Shown here one piece after another: positions 36,330 to 44,251 of a stretch of DNA of 64,000 nt (positions are counted from its first letter, which is position 1; the number at the start of each line of letters is the position of its first letter). The translations under genes were made by a program, and so were the position numbers. The stretch is from NCBI RefSeq assembly GCF_013408425.1, contig NZ_JACBYV010000001.1, forward strand, positions 3,348,001 through 3,412,000, given 5' to 3'. Source of the stretch: Pseudomonas flavescens (GTDB lineage: Bacteria > Pseudomonadota > Gammaproteobacteria > Pseudomonadales > Pseudomonadaceae). Below the pieces are notes generated by a model. That model did not search any database, was not told the origin of the DNA, and worked only from the letters and a program-made list of their open reading frames with translations.

Positions 36330-36494
36330 ATGGACGCTTTCCACATCATGATCGTGATTCTGGTCAGCGGCTTTCTGCTGCTGGGAATCGGCTTCAACAA
36401 CCGTGAGCAGGAATGGGGCATCTGGCTGACCGGCCTGGGCGCGCTGTCGATGTTCGCGCCACTGTTCTTCAAGGTGTTCATCGAGTTCGGCTGA
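36330..36494 (+). CDS. 54-aa two-helix membrane protein
   Basis: Small hydrophobic protein with two predicted membrane helices (HIMIVILVSGFLLLGIGF and WGIWLTGLGALSMFAPLFFKVF) joined by the charged turn NNREQEW. GAGGAGG lies 9 bases before the ATG, the best ribosome site nearby, so translation is credible. Several in-frame upstream codons are open but have no start signal. No family function known to me. It converges on moaE. Confidence 0.7.
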   Translation: MDAFHIMIVILVSGFLLLGIGFNNREQEWGIWLTGLGALSMFAPLFFKVFIEFG

Positions 36495-36516
36495 GGCTTG
36501 CCGTTCGAAGCCCTGT

Positions 36517-36975
36517 TCAGTCGCCACTGCGCCAGCGCCGGGCGGATGCCTGGTCGCTCTCCCGTCCTTCGACCCAGCGCGGGCCGTCGGCGGTGTCCTC
36601 TTTCTTCCAGAACGGCGCCTGGGTCTTCAGGTAGTCCATGATGAACTCGCAGGCCTGGAACGCCGCCTGGCGATGGGCACTGGCCACGCCGACGAAGACG
36701 ATCGGCTCGCCCGGCTCCAGCCGGCCGACCCGGTGAATCACCTCGACGCCCAGCAGCGGCCAGCGCGCGCGCGCCTGGGCTTCGATACCGGCCAGGGCCT
36801 TTTCCGTCATGCCGGGGAAATGCTCGAGAAACATCCCCGCCACGTCGCGGCCATCGTTGAAATCACGTACGTAACCCACGAAACAGGCCACCGCACCGAC
36901 ACCGGTATTGGCCGCATGCACGGCATTGGTCTCCAGCCCCGGATCGAAAACCGCCTGCTGTACGCGAATGCCCAT
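36517..36975 (-). CDS. moaE: molybdopterin synthase catalytic subunit
   Basis: 152-aa subunit that, with thiocarboxylated MoaD, inserts sulfur into precursor Z (cPMP) to make molybdopterin. ACFVGYVRDFNDGRDVAGMFLEHFPGMTEKAL and the active-site lysines in DYLKTQAPFWKKE are conserved. GGAGG is 7 bases before the ATG. It follows moaD by one base, so they are co-translated. Confidence 0.96.
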   Translation of the reverse strand: MGIRVQQAVFDPGLETNAVHAANTGVGAVACFVGYVRDFNDGRDVAGMFLEHFPGMTEKALAGIEAQARARWPLLGVEVIHRVGRLEPGEPIVFVGVASAHRQAAFQACEFIMDYLKTQAPFWKKEDTADGPRWVEGRESDQASARRWRSGD

Positions 36976-36976
36976 C

Positions 36977-37219
36977 TCAGCCTCCGGTAACCGTGGGGAA
37001 GAACGCCACCGCATCGCCATCGGTCAGCGGCTCGCTCAGCGCGCAGAGCTCTTCATTGCGCGCGCACATCAGCCCACGCTCGGCGAGCACTTCCCACACC
37101 CCGCCGCGCGCCAGCAGGTGCTGACGCAGCTCGTCGAGTGTGGCAAAGCCGGGTTGCAGCTGCTCGGTGTCCAGGCCGAGGATTTCGCGATAACGGGCGA
37201 AGTACTGCACGCTGATCAT
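36977..37219 (-). CDS. moaD: molybdopterin synthase sulfur carrier MoaD
   Basis: 80-aa ubiquitin-like protein ending in Gly-Gly (FFPTVTGG), the C-terminus that is adenylated and thiocarboxylated by MoeB. Its ATG overlaps the moaC stop as ATGA, and moaE follows immediately. Confidence 0.96.
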   Translation of the reverse strand: MISVQYFARYREILGLDTEQLQPGFATLDELRQHLLARGGVWEVLAERGLMCARNEELCALSEPLTDGDAVAFFPTVTGG

Positions 37220-37695
37220 CGCGCGTCCTCATCCGCCAGGAAGTGGCCGCTCTTGCCGCCGACCTTCTCCAGCAGGCGCACCTGCTCGATGACCATGCCG
37301 CGGTCCACCGCCTTGCACATGTCGTAGATCGTCAGCGCGGCGACGCTGGCAGCGGTGAGCGCTTCCATTTCCACCCCGGTCTGACCGGTGAGTTTGCAGC
37401 GGGCGCGAATCAGCACAGCGTCGTTACCGTCGGCCTGCAGCTCGACCTTGACGCTGGTCAGCATCAGCGGGTGGCACAGCGGAATCAGATCCGAGGTTTT
37501 CTTGGCAGCCTGAATACCGGCGATACGCGCTACGGCGAAAACGTCGCCCTTGGGATGTTCGCCGTCGACGATCATCTGCAGCGTCTCGGCACGCATGCGC
37601 ACGCGCGCCTCGGCCACGGCTTCGCGAACGGTCTGCGCCTTGTCGCTGACGTCGACCATATTGGCGCGCCCCTGGGAGTCGAGATGGGTCAGCAC
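37216..37695 (-). CDS. moaC: cyclic pyranopterin monophosphate synthase MoaC
   Basis: 159-aa enzyme that closes the cyclic pyranopterin after Moa[38 protein letters not shown] and [31 protein letters not shown] are diagnostic. The start is GTG (37693-37695) with GGAG 6 bases upstream, giving the usual N-terminus [15 protein letters not shown]. moaA and moaB are not in the window. Confidence 0.95.
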   Translation of the reverse strand: MLTHLDSQGRANMVDVSDKAQTVREAVAEARVRMRAETLQMIVDGEHPKGDVFAVARIAGIQAAKKTSDLIPLCHPLMLTSVKVELQADGNDAVLIRARCKLTGQTGVEMEALTAASVAALTIYDMCKAVDRGMVIEQVRLLEKVGGKSGHFLADEDAR

Positions 37696-37752
37696 GGGCA
37701 ATCTCCGAATGAATGATGCGGAGATTGTAAGCCTCAACCCTCAGGCTTCAAG

Positions 37753-37790
37753 CCAAAAGAGCGTGACGAGGTTGCAGCTCTCGTCACGCC
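37753..37790 (-). terminator. terminator after the PIN-PhoH gene
   Basis: Minus strand: GCGTGACGAG, 9-base loop, CTCGTCACGC, then TCTTTTGG. Perfect 10-base stem. It sits between the PhoH stop and moaC, so moaCDE is probably a separate transcription unit. Confidence 0.8.
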
Positions 37791-37816
37791 TGCCACTGGA
37801 GACAGGTTGCCTGCCG

Positions 37817-39208
37817 CTACATATGGCTTTCCGCGTACTCGGCGAGTATCGAGCGTGGAACGCCCTGCAGGGTGATATGCACGCCGTGCTCGAAGCCTTT
37901 GAACCGCTCGGTGAGGTAGGTCAGGCCTGAGCTGGGTGCCGACAGATAGGGCGTGTCGATCTGCGCCAGGTTGCCCAGGCAGATCACCTTGGAGCCACTG
38001 CCGGCGCGGGTGATGATGGTTTTCATCTGATGCGGGGTGAGATTCTGACACTCATCGATGAGGATCAGGCTCTGCTGGAAGCTGCGCCCGCGGATGTAGT
38101 TCAGGGATTTGAACTGCAACGGCACTTTCTGCAGGATGTAGTCGACGCTGCCGTGGGTGTTCTCGTCATCCATGTGCAGGGCTTCGAGGTTGTCGGTGAT
38201 GGCGCCCAGCCAGGGCTCCATCTTCTCGGCCTCGGTACCCGGCAGGAAACCGATCTCCTGATCCAGCCCCTGTACCGAACGGGTGGCGATGATGCGCCGG
38301 TAGCGCTTGTTGACCATGGTCTGTTCGATGGCCGCCGCCAGGGCCAGGATGGTCTTGCCGGAGCCGGCGGCGCCGGTCAGGTTGACCAGGTGGATATCGG
38401 GGTCGAGCAGCGCATAGAGCGCCAGCGCCTGATAGATGTCCCGCGGTTTGAGGCCCCAGGCTTCCTGATGCAGCAGCGGTTCCTGATGCAGATCAAGAAT
38501 CAGCAGTTCGCCACCCTCGGCCTCCTTGACCCAGCCGACGAAACCCTGCTCGTCGATGATGAATTCGTTGACGTTGACCCCCGGCAGTTCCTCGCTCAAC
38601 TGCACGCGGTGCCAGGTGCGGCCATGGCCCTGACGGGTATCGACCTTGGCGACACGATCCCAGAAGGCGCCTTCGACATTGTGATAGCCCTTGGAGAGCA
38701 GCGAGATGTCGTCGACCAGTTGGTCGGTGTGGTAATCCTCGGAATCCAGACCGCAGCCACGCGCCTTCAGGCGCATGTTGATGTCCTTGGTCACCAGCAC
38801 CACCGAGGTGCCCGGGCGGCGCGATTTCAGTTCGACCAGCTGGTTGATGATCTTGTTGTCGTTGAGGTCCTCCGGCAGCCAGGTGACGGGCGCCGCACTC
38901 TTGCTCATGAGAATCGACAGAAAGCCGCGAGGCTCGTTCTTGCCACGCTGGATCGGCACGCCGTGCTCGACCTCCTCGGGGCTGGCGCCATCGAGGATCT
39001 TGTCGATCAGACGGATCGCCTGGCGGCACTCGGCGGCCACCCCCTGCTTGCCGGTTTTCAGCTTGTCGAGCTCCTCCAGCACCGTCATCGGAATGGCGAC
39101 GTGGTGTTCCTGAAAGTTGAGCAGCGCGTTGGGATCGTGAATCAGGACATTGGTGTCGAGGGCGTACAAGGTTGGGGCGGTGGGCTTGATGCGTCCGTGG
39201 TCATCCAT
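37817..39208 (-). CDS. PIN-PhoH fusion ATPase (YlaK-like)
   Basis: 463-aa protein. The N-terminal PIN ribonuclease domain (about 12-150) has acidic residues ALDTNVLIHDP, EELD and VTKDINMR. The C-terminal PhoH helicase-type ATPase has Walker A GAAGSGKT near 281 and Walker B LILIDECQN near 384. Such PhoH2-like fusions unwind and cut RNA. The family's 'phosphate-starvation' label is historical. The ATG at 39208 has GAGGTGA upstream; the frame extends further but with no second start signal. Neighbouring moaCDE is conserved in Pseudomonas. Confidence 0.92.
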   Translation of the reverse strand: MDDHGRIKPTAPTLYALDTNVLIHDPNALLNFQEHHVAIPMTVLEELDKLKTGKQGVAAECRQAIRLIDKILDGASPEEVEHGVPIQRGKNEPRGFLSILMSKSAAPVTWLPEDLNDNKIINQLVELKSRRPGTSVVLVTKDINMRLKARGCGLDSEDYHTDQLVDDISLLSKGYHNVEGAFWDRVAKVDTRQGHGRTWHRVQLSEELPGVNVNEFIIDEQGFVGWVKEAEGGELLILDLHQEPLLHQEAWGLKPRDIYQALALYALLDPDIHLVNLTGAAGSGKTILALAAAIEQTMVNKRYRRIIATRSVQGLDQEIGFLPGTEAEKMEPWLGAITDNLEALHMDDENTHGSVDYILQKVPLQFKSLNYIRGRSFQQSLILIDECQNLTPHQMKTIITRAGSGSKVICLGNLAQIDTPYLSAPSSGLTYLTERFKGFEHGVHITLQGVPRSILAEYAESHM

Positions 39209-39614
39209 ACTCGTCACCTCTTGTCGGATCCAGCGACGGAATGCCAGGACGGCGCTCCGCCACACAGGGCCACCGACTCCCCGCCCGGGCGGAGAGGTGC
39301 AAACGATGAGGGCCGAGGGCCGCCACCTGTCTGCAGGGTTCGGCGGTCTTTCAAGGCGCGGCCTGCGACGGCGGATCATCATGATCGATTCGCTGCAGAC
39401 CACAGTTCGTTGATACTCCAAAAAATGTGACAGGAAAATGATCTTTTCAGATTTTTGAAGTTTATTTTTCGCTTAGACGAATGACGCTTGGCGCTCGCGT
39501 CACTCACCGCTAAAGTCCTGAGTTCGACCACCGCGAATCCTGCCTCTCCCTGCCAGCTAACTGCTCCTGCCACCGAATCGGCTAGAATCGGCGCTCCGCT
39601 GAAGGAGACGACCT
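39209..39614. other. divergent PhoH / yaaA intergenic region
   Basis: About 400 bases with no supported gene. The stretch 39410-39480 is clearly AT-rich compared with its surroundings (for example TTGAAGTTTATTTTTCGC) and is the likely site of promoters in one or both directions. No regulator site recognised. Confidence 0.5.
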
Positions 39615-40394
39615 ATGCTGATGGTGATTTCACCCGCCAAGACCCTGGATTACGACACCGCGCCGGTGACGTCACGCTTCACCCAACCCGAGTTCCTCGA
39701 GCACTCCCAGGAACTCGTCGCCCAGCTACGCGAATTCTCCCCCGCGCAGATCGCCGAGCTGATGCACCTGTCGGACAAGCTCGCCGGCCTCAATGCCGCA
39801 CGCTTCGGCAGTTGGACGCCAGCCTTCGACACGCAGAACGCCAAGCAGGCCCTGCTGGCCTTCAAGGGCGACGTGTACACCGGCCTGGATGCGCAAAGCT
39901 TCGCGGAGGCGGATTTCGATTTCGCCCAGCAGCACCTGCGCATGCTTTCCGGCCTGTACGGTCTGCTGCGCCCGCTGGACCTGATGATGCCCTATCGCCT
40001 GGAGATGGGGACCAAGCTGGCCAACGCCCGCGGCAAGGACCTCTACGCCTTCTGGGGCGAGCACATCAGCCAGTGGCTGAACGAAGCGCTGCAGGCGCAG
40101 GGCGACGACGTGCTGCTCAACCTGGCCTCCAACGAGTACTTCGGCGCGGTCAAGCGCAAGGTGCTCAAGGCGCGCATCATCGATACCGAATTCAAGGACC
40201 TGAAGAACGGCCAGTACAAGATCATCAGCTTCTACGCCAAGAAGGCCCGCGGCCTGATGGCTCGCCACGTGATCAGAGAGCGCCTGAAGGACCCGAAGGA
40301 CCTCAAGGACTTCAACGACCAGGGCTACCGCTTCTCGGCCAAGGACTCCAGCGCCGACAAGCTGGTATTCCTGCGCGACCACGCCCCGGAGTGA
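39615..40394 (+). CDS. yaaA: peroxide stress protein YaaA
   Basis: 259-aa cytoplasmic protein of the YaaA/DUF328 family, which limits free iron and oxidative DNA damage during peroxide stress. The start [15 protein letters not shown] and the segments [36 protein letters not shown] and NLASNEYF match the family throughout. GAAGGAG precedes the ATG. No OxyR site was identified upstream. Confidence 0.95.
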   Translation: MLMVISPAKTLDYDTAPVTSRFTQPEFLEHSQELVAQLREFSPAQIAELMHLSDKLAGLNAARFGSWTPAFDTQNAKQALLAFKGDVYTGLDAQSFAEADFDFAQQHLRMLSGLYGLLRPLDLMMPYRLEMGTKLANARGKDLYAFWGEHISQWLNEALQAQGDDVLLNLASNEYFGAVKRKVLKARIIDTEFKDLKNGQYKIISFYAKKARGLMARHVIRERLKDPKDLKDFNDQGYRFSAKDSSADKLVFLRDHAPE

Positions 40395-40401
40395 TAGGGG
40401 C

Positions 40402-40440
40402 TGTTCCCGTTTCACGCACGGCCGCGCTGAAACGGGAACA
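40402..40440. other. perfect 13-base inverted repeat after yaaA
   Basis: Arms TGTTCCCGTTTCA and TGAAACGGGAACA are separated by 13 bases. The structure sits 8 bases after the yaaA stop without a T-tract. It is probably a Rho-independent-like or mRNA-end stem, or a protein site for the next gene. Confidence 0.6.
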
Positions 40441-40535
40441 AACCTTACGTGGAAACATCCGCCAACCCCTGCGCGCGTGCCGAGGCAGCCACGCTTGTGT
40501 AGGATTGGCCAACATTCGACGATCAAGGTCCCGCG

Positions 40536-41000
40536 ATGATTTTCGGCGCGATTCTGGTGCTCAGCTGGTTCATCCTGCTGATCCGCTACCCGGCCAAGGC
40601 CCTGCCCATATCCCTCGCCGCGCTGGTCGGCCTGGGGCTGGTCTCGAGCTGGGTGCTGTGGCAGGAGAGCCGCGAGAATCGCCACCTGGCTCACCTCGAG
40701 CTGCGCCTGGCTTACACGCCGCAAAGCTGTCCGGCAGATCGCCCGCTGGGCCTGCACCTGCACAACGGCAGCGAAGCCGCCCTGCTGGAGTTGCGCTGGC
40801 AGGTAGCCGCTTATCGCCCGGGCGACAGCGTCAACCTGGCGCAGCGGCTTTACGAGACCCCGCGCTACAGCGGCCCCGGCGAATTGCTGCCGGGCGCCGA
40901 CTGGCAAACCTGCCTGCCCCTGCCTACCCTGCGTAGCGGCTACCGCGCCAGCACGTTGGAGTTTCGCGCCGAACAGCTGCAAGGTACGTTCAGTCGCTGA
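40536..41000 (+). CDS. membrane-anchored hypothetical protein
   Basis: 154-aa protein. Two N-terminal hydrophobic segments (about 1-17 and 22-41), then a soluble domain of about 110 residues with beta-rich character (LRLAYTPQSCPADRPLGLHLHNGSEAALLELRWQV) and a cysteine pair (SCPAD, TCLPL) that could form a disulfide, hence probably periplasmic. AAGG upstream of the ATG. No known domain. It may form a transcription unit with the SDR gene 46 bases downstream. Confidence 0.75.
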   Translation: MIFGAILVLSWFILLIRYPAKALPISLAALVGLGLVSSWVLWQESRENRHLAHLELRLAYTPQSCPADRPLGLHLHNGSEAALLELRWQVAAYRPGDSVNLAQRLYETPRYSGPGELLPGADWQTCLPLPTLRSGYRASTLEFRAEQLQGTFSR

Positions 41001-41046
41001 CCGACACCTGAAAAGATCCAGATAACAACAAGCACAAGGATTCCCC

Positions 41047-41877
41047 ATGAGCCACCCCACGGTTCTGATCACCGGCTGCTCCAGCGGCATCGGCCGCGCA
41101 CTGGCCGACACCTTTGCGCAGCAGGGCTACCAGGTCTGGGCCAGCGCCCGCAAGGAGGAAGACGTGGCGCGCCTGAGCGCGGCGGGCTTCAACGCCGTGC
41201 AACTGGACGTGGACGACGCCGCCGCAGTCGAACGGCTGGCCGCGACGCTCGAGCAACGCATCGGCGGCCTGGACGTACTGATCAACAACGCCGGCTACGG
41301 CGCCATGGGCCCGCTGCTCGATGGCGGCGCCACGGCGCTGCGCCGACAGTTCGAAACCAATGTGTTCGCCATCGTCAGCGTGACCCGGGCGCTGTTCCCG
41401 ATACTGCGCCGCAACAAGGGGCTGGTGGTGAACATCGGCAGTGTCTCTGCCGTGCTGGTCACCCCGTTCGCCGGCGCCTACTGCGCCTCCAAGGCTGCCG
41501 TACACGCGCTCAGCGATGCCCTGCGCCTGGAGCTGGCGCCTTTCGGTGTAGGCGTGCTGGAGGTGCAGCCCGGCGCCATCGAGTCGAGCTTCGGCACTCA
41601 CGCCAGCCGTCAGGCCGAGCAGCTGATCGGCGAGCGCTCGCCCTGGTGGCCCATGCGTGACGGCATCCGTGCCCGCGCCATGGCTTCCCAGGACAATCCG
41701 ACCCCTGCCAGCCACGTCGCTCGCAATGTGTTCGCCGCCGTGAACGGCGGCAAGCGGCCACGGGTGCTCCGCATCGGCAATGGCAGCCGCGCACTGCCGC
41801 TGCTCGCCGCCCTGCTGCCCGGCGCGCTGCTCGATCGCATACTGAGCCGCCGCTTCGGCCTGGATCGCGCCTTGTAG
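41047..41877 (+). CDS. short-chain dehydrogenase/reductase
   Basis: 276-aa classical SDR. NAD(P)-binding TGCSSGIG at about 9-16, NNAG at about 80-83, catalytic serine in NIGSVSA, and YxxxK in AYCASKA are complete. The residue after the second strand (SARKEED) suggests NADP(H). The substrate is not predictable. AAGGA precedes the ATG. The C-terminal end is hydrophobic and proline-rich and lacks a known tail motif. Confidence 0.9.
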   Translation: MSHPTVLITGCSSGIGRALADTFAQQGYQVWASARKEEDVARLSAAGFNAVQLDVDDAAAVERLAATLEQRIGGLDVLINNAGYGAMGPLLDGGATALRRQFETNVFAIVSVTRALFPILRRNKGLVVNIGSVSAVLVTPFAGAYCASKAAVHALSDALRLELAPFGVGVLEVQPGAIESSFGTHASRQAEQLIGERSPWWPMRDGIRARAMASQDNPTPASHVARNVFAAVNGGKRPRVLRIGNGSRALPLLAALLPGALLDRILSRRFGLDRAL

Positions 41878-41960
41878 AACCCGGCTCCAGCGACGAGACT
41901 CAGGCTTCATCCTTTGCACCGAGCCGTGCCGCCATGCCTCCATCCCATGCTTCCGTCGCC

Positions 41961-42320
41961 ATGACCCGCTATGCCGTGATCGGCGTGGTCGCAGCCGTCC
42001 TGCTCAACCTGCTGCTGCGCAGCTTCGTGAAACTCGGCGGCGTGCTGGCCACTCTGGTGATCGCCGCCAGCGTGGCGGCGATCATGGCCCTTCTGTTCGC
42101 CTGGCAGCAGCGCCGCCCACCAACCCGCGGTGAACGTCGCCGCCTGGTCTGGCTGTACGGCGGCATGCTGGCGCTGCTGTATGCCGGCCTGCTGACCATG
42201 ATGACGCTGCAGGACGACCCCAATCCCATGGGTGTGGTGATCTTCGCGCTGCACTACCTGAGCTATCCGCTGCTCGCCCAGATGCTGTTCTCCGAGCGAA
42301 TCTTCAAACGTATGCCGTGA
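41961..42320 (+). CDS. four-helix membrane protein, unknown function
   Basis: 119-aa integral membrane protein with about four helices (AVIGVVAAVLLNLLL, GVLATLVIAASVAAIMALLF, LVWLYGGMLALLYAGLLTM, GVVIFALHYLSYPLLAQML) and a basic loop QQRRPPTRGERRR on the cytoplasmic side. The start is ambiguous: ATG at 41934 would add nine residues; neither has a clear ribosome site. No family function recognised. Confidence 0.65.
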   Translation: MTRYAVIGVVAAVLLNLLLRSFVKLGGVLATLVIAASVAAIMALLFAWQQRRPPTRGERRRLVWLYGGMLALLYAGLLTMMTLQDDPNPMGVVIFALHYLSYPLLAQMLFSERIFKRMP

Positions 42321-42387
42321 GCGGAGGGCACTTGCGGGCAAATCGCTGCTCTACACTCGATACGAAATCAGCCCGATCGGACATTCG

Positions 42388-43806
42388 ATGAGAACCAGCA
42401 GGCACATCAGGACCCAGGAGCGACGCATCATTCTGGCGCTGCTCGCCGCACTCCTGGCGGTGCAGGTCATCATCTACCTGGTCAGTGTGCGCACCAACCG
42501 CAACATCGTCGAAGAAACCATCAACACCAGCCTGGAGACCACCGCCCAGGTGGTCGACCAGTTGCTCGAGCTGCGCCATCGGCAACTCGGTCAGGGCGCC
42601 GCCGTTCTGGCGGCCGACTACGGCCTCAAGGAGGCCATCGCCATCGGTGAGCGCGCGACCATCGAATCCATGCTGCAGAATCACGGCAGACGCCTGCAGG
42701 CCGATATCGCCGTACTCAACAGCCTCGACCGGCAATTGATCGCCAGCGTGCCCAGCGAGCTGCAGCAGGCCGACATCGTTCCCCTGCTCAAGGCCGCGGC
42801 GCAATCCGGCGGTACCGACGGGCAGTTGCCCATCACCCTGCTGCGCAGCCAGAGCGGCGTGCTCTATCAATTGATCCACAGCGTGGTGAGCATGCCCACG
42901 CCACAGGCCGAGCTCACCCTGGGCTTCGCCATCGACGACGACCTCGCAGAGGATCTGAAGCGGGTCACCGACACCGAGTTCGTCATCCTCTCGCGCGGCG
43001 AGAACGGTGCCTGGCAGTTGCATGGCGACACCCTGAACAGCACCTTCGACCGCCTGCTCGGTAACCCCGCCGCGCTGATCGATGGCGCAAGCTGGACGCT
43101 GCAAGACGCCGACAACGAATACCTGATGCGTTCGGTGTCGCTCAGCAACGTCAATGCCCAGGGCGCCAGCGAGGTACTGCTGATCATGGGCAAGTCGCTG
43201 GGACAGACCATGGCTGCCTACGCGCGCATCGAGACCTTCCAGCGCTATCTGCTGCTGGCCAGTCTGCTGCTGTCGGCCCTGGTGGTGCTGCTGATCAGCC
43301 GCCACCTGCTACGCCCGCTGAATACCCTGGCTCACCTTGACCCACTGACCGACCTGCCGAACCGCCGGCTCTTCGATCACAGCGTCGCCAATGCGCTCAC
43401 GTCCAAAGGCCGCAGCACACCGTTCGCGCTGATGATGATCGACCTCGATCACTTCAAGCAGATCAATGACCGCTACGGCCACGCCGCAGGCGATGAGGTG
43501 CTCAAGGTCAGTGCCCGGCGCCTGCGCGGCCTGCTGCGGCGCATCGACATGCCGGCACGCCTGGGCGGCGACGAGTTCGCCGCCCTGCTCCCCGGCCTCG
43601 ACCGTGCAGCAGCGATTCGCCTGGGCCAACGTATCGAGGAAGCCCTCAGCGAACCGATCACCTTCAACCAGCAGACATTGCAGATCGGCATCAGCATCGG
43701 TATCGCCATCGCCCCCGAGGACGGCCAAACCGCCAGCGACCTGCTGCGCATGGCAGACGCCGAGATGTACGCCGACAAGGCCCAGCGCGAGAACGAATCG
43801 GTCTGA
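42388..43806 (+). CDS. membrane-bound diguanylate cyclase with periplasmic sensor
   Basis: 472-aa protein. A transmembrane helix at about 13-34 is followed by a periplasmic sensor domain to about 290 (double-CACHE-like alpha/beta, no named family) and a second helix at about 291-310. The GGDEF domain has GGDEF at 393-397 and the I-site RRID five residues before it, so an active, product-inhibited enzyme is expected. It should translate an unknown periplasmic signal into cyclic di-GMP. It follows the four-helix protein by 67 bases; the start has no strong Shine-Dalgarno. Confidence 0.9.
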   Translation: MRTSRHIRTQERRIILALLAALLAVQVIIYLVSVRTNRNIVEETINTSLETTAQVVDQLLELRHRQLGQGAAVLAADYGLKEAIAIGERATIESMLQNHGRRLQADIAVLNSLDRQLIASVPSELQQADIVPLLKAAAQSGGTDGQLPITLLRSQSGVLYQLIHSVVSMPTPQAELTLGFAIDDDLAEDLKRVTDTEFVILSRGENGAWQLHGDTLNSTFDRLLGNPAALIDGASWTLQDADNEYLMRSVSLSNVNAQGASEVLLIMGKSLGQTMAAYARIETFQRYLLLASLLLSALVVLLISRHLLRPLNTLAHLDPLTDLPNRRLFDHSVANALTSKGRSTPFALMMIDLDHFKQINDRYGHAAGDEVLKVSARRLRGLLRRIDMPARLGGDEFAALLPGLDRAAAIRLGQRIEEALSEPITFNQQTLQIGISIGIAIAPEDGQTASDLLRMADAEMYADKAQRENESV

Positions 43807-43871
43807 AAGGTCGAACAGACCTCTTCCAGCCGGGTCGCACCTCAAGTCCCTGCTGATAAACGAGCGCATTC

Positions 43872-44105
43872 ATGGAATACATCGACTGGCTGCAATGGCC
43901 AGCCATGCTGGTTACCGTCGCTGCGGCCTGGCTGGTCGCATCGAAGCAGCGCCAACGCCGTAACCTGGGTTTCTGGGTGTTCATGGCCAGCAACCTGCTG
44001 TGGATCGCCTGGGGCCTCTACAGTCATGCCTACGCATTGATCGTGCTGCAACTGTGCCTGGCGGCCATGAACATTCGCGGTGCGATCAAGACCGAAGAGC
44101 AATGA
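43872..44105 (+). CDS. 77-aa three-helix membrane protein (PQ-loop/PnuC-like?)
   Basis: Three hydrophobic helices (PAMLVTVAAAWLVAS, LGFWVFMASNLLWIAWGLY, ALIVLQLCLAAMNIRGA) with Asn-Trp rich turns reminiscent of SemiSWEET/PnuC-like half transporters, which work as dimers. The likeness is by length and pattern only. Weak ribosome site. It lies between the diguanylate cyclase and the SNF2 helicase. Confidence 0.6.
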   Translation: MEYIDWLQWPAMLVTVAAAWLVASKQRQRRNLGFWVFMASNLLWIAWGLYSHAYALIVLQLCLAAMNIRGAIKTEEQ

Positions 44106-44251
44106 ACCGTGCCACGGTAGAGCACCTGCCGCAGGCGCATTGGCCGCACAGGTGCTGCCAATCCCGCTCAGGCTATGAGACCATCGGCGGCTTGCCACCG
44201 TATTCATCCTGCCATGCCGAACCCTGCCTTTGACCCCGGAGAGCTCGTCTG

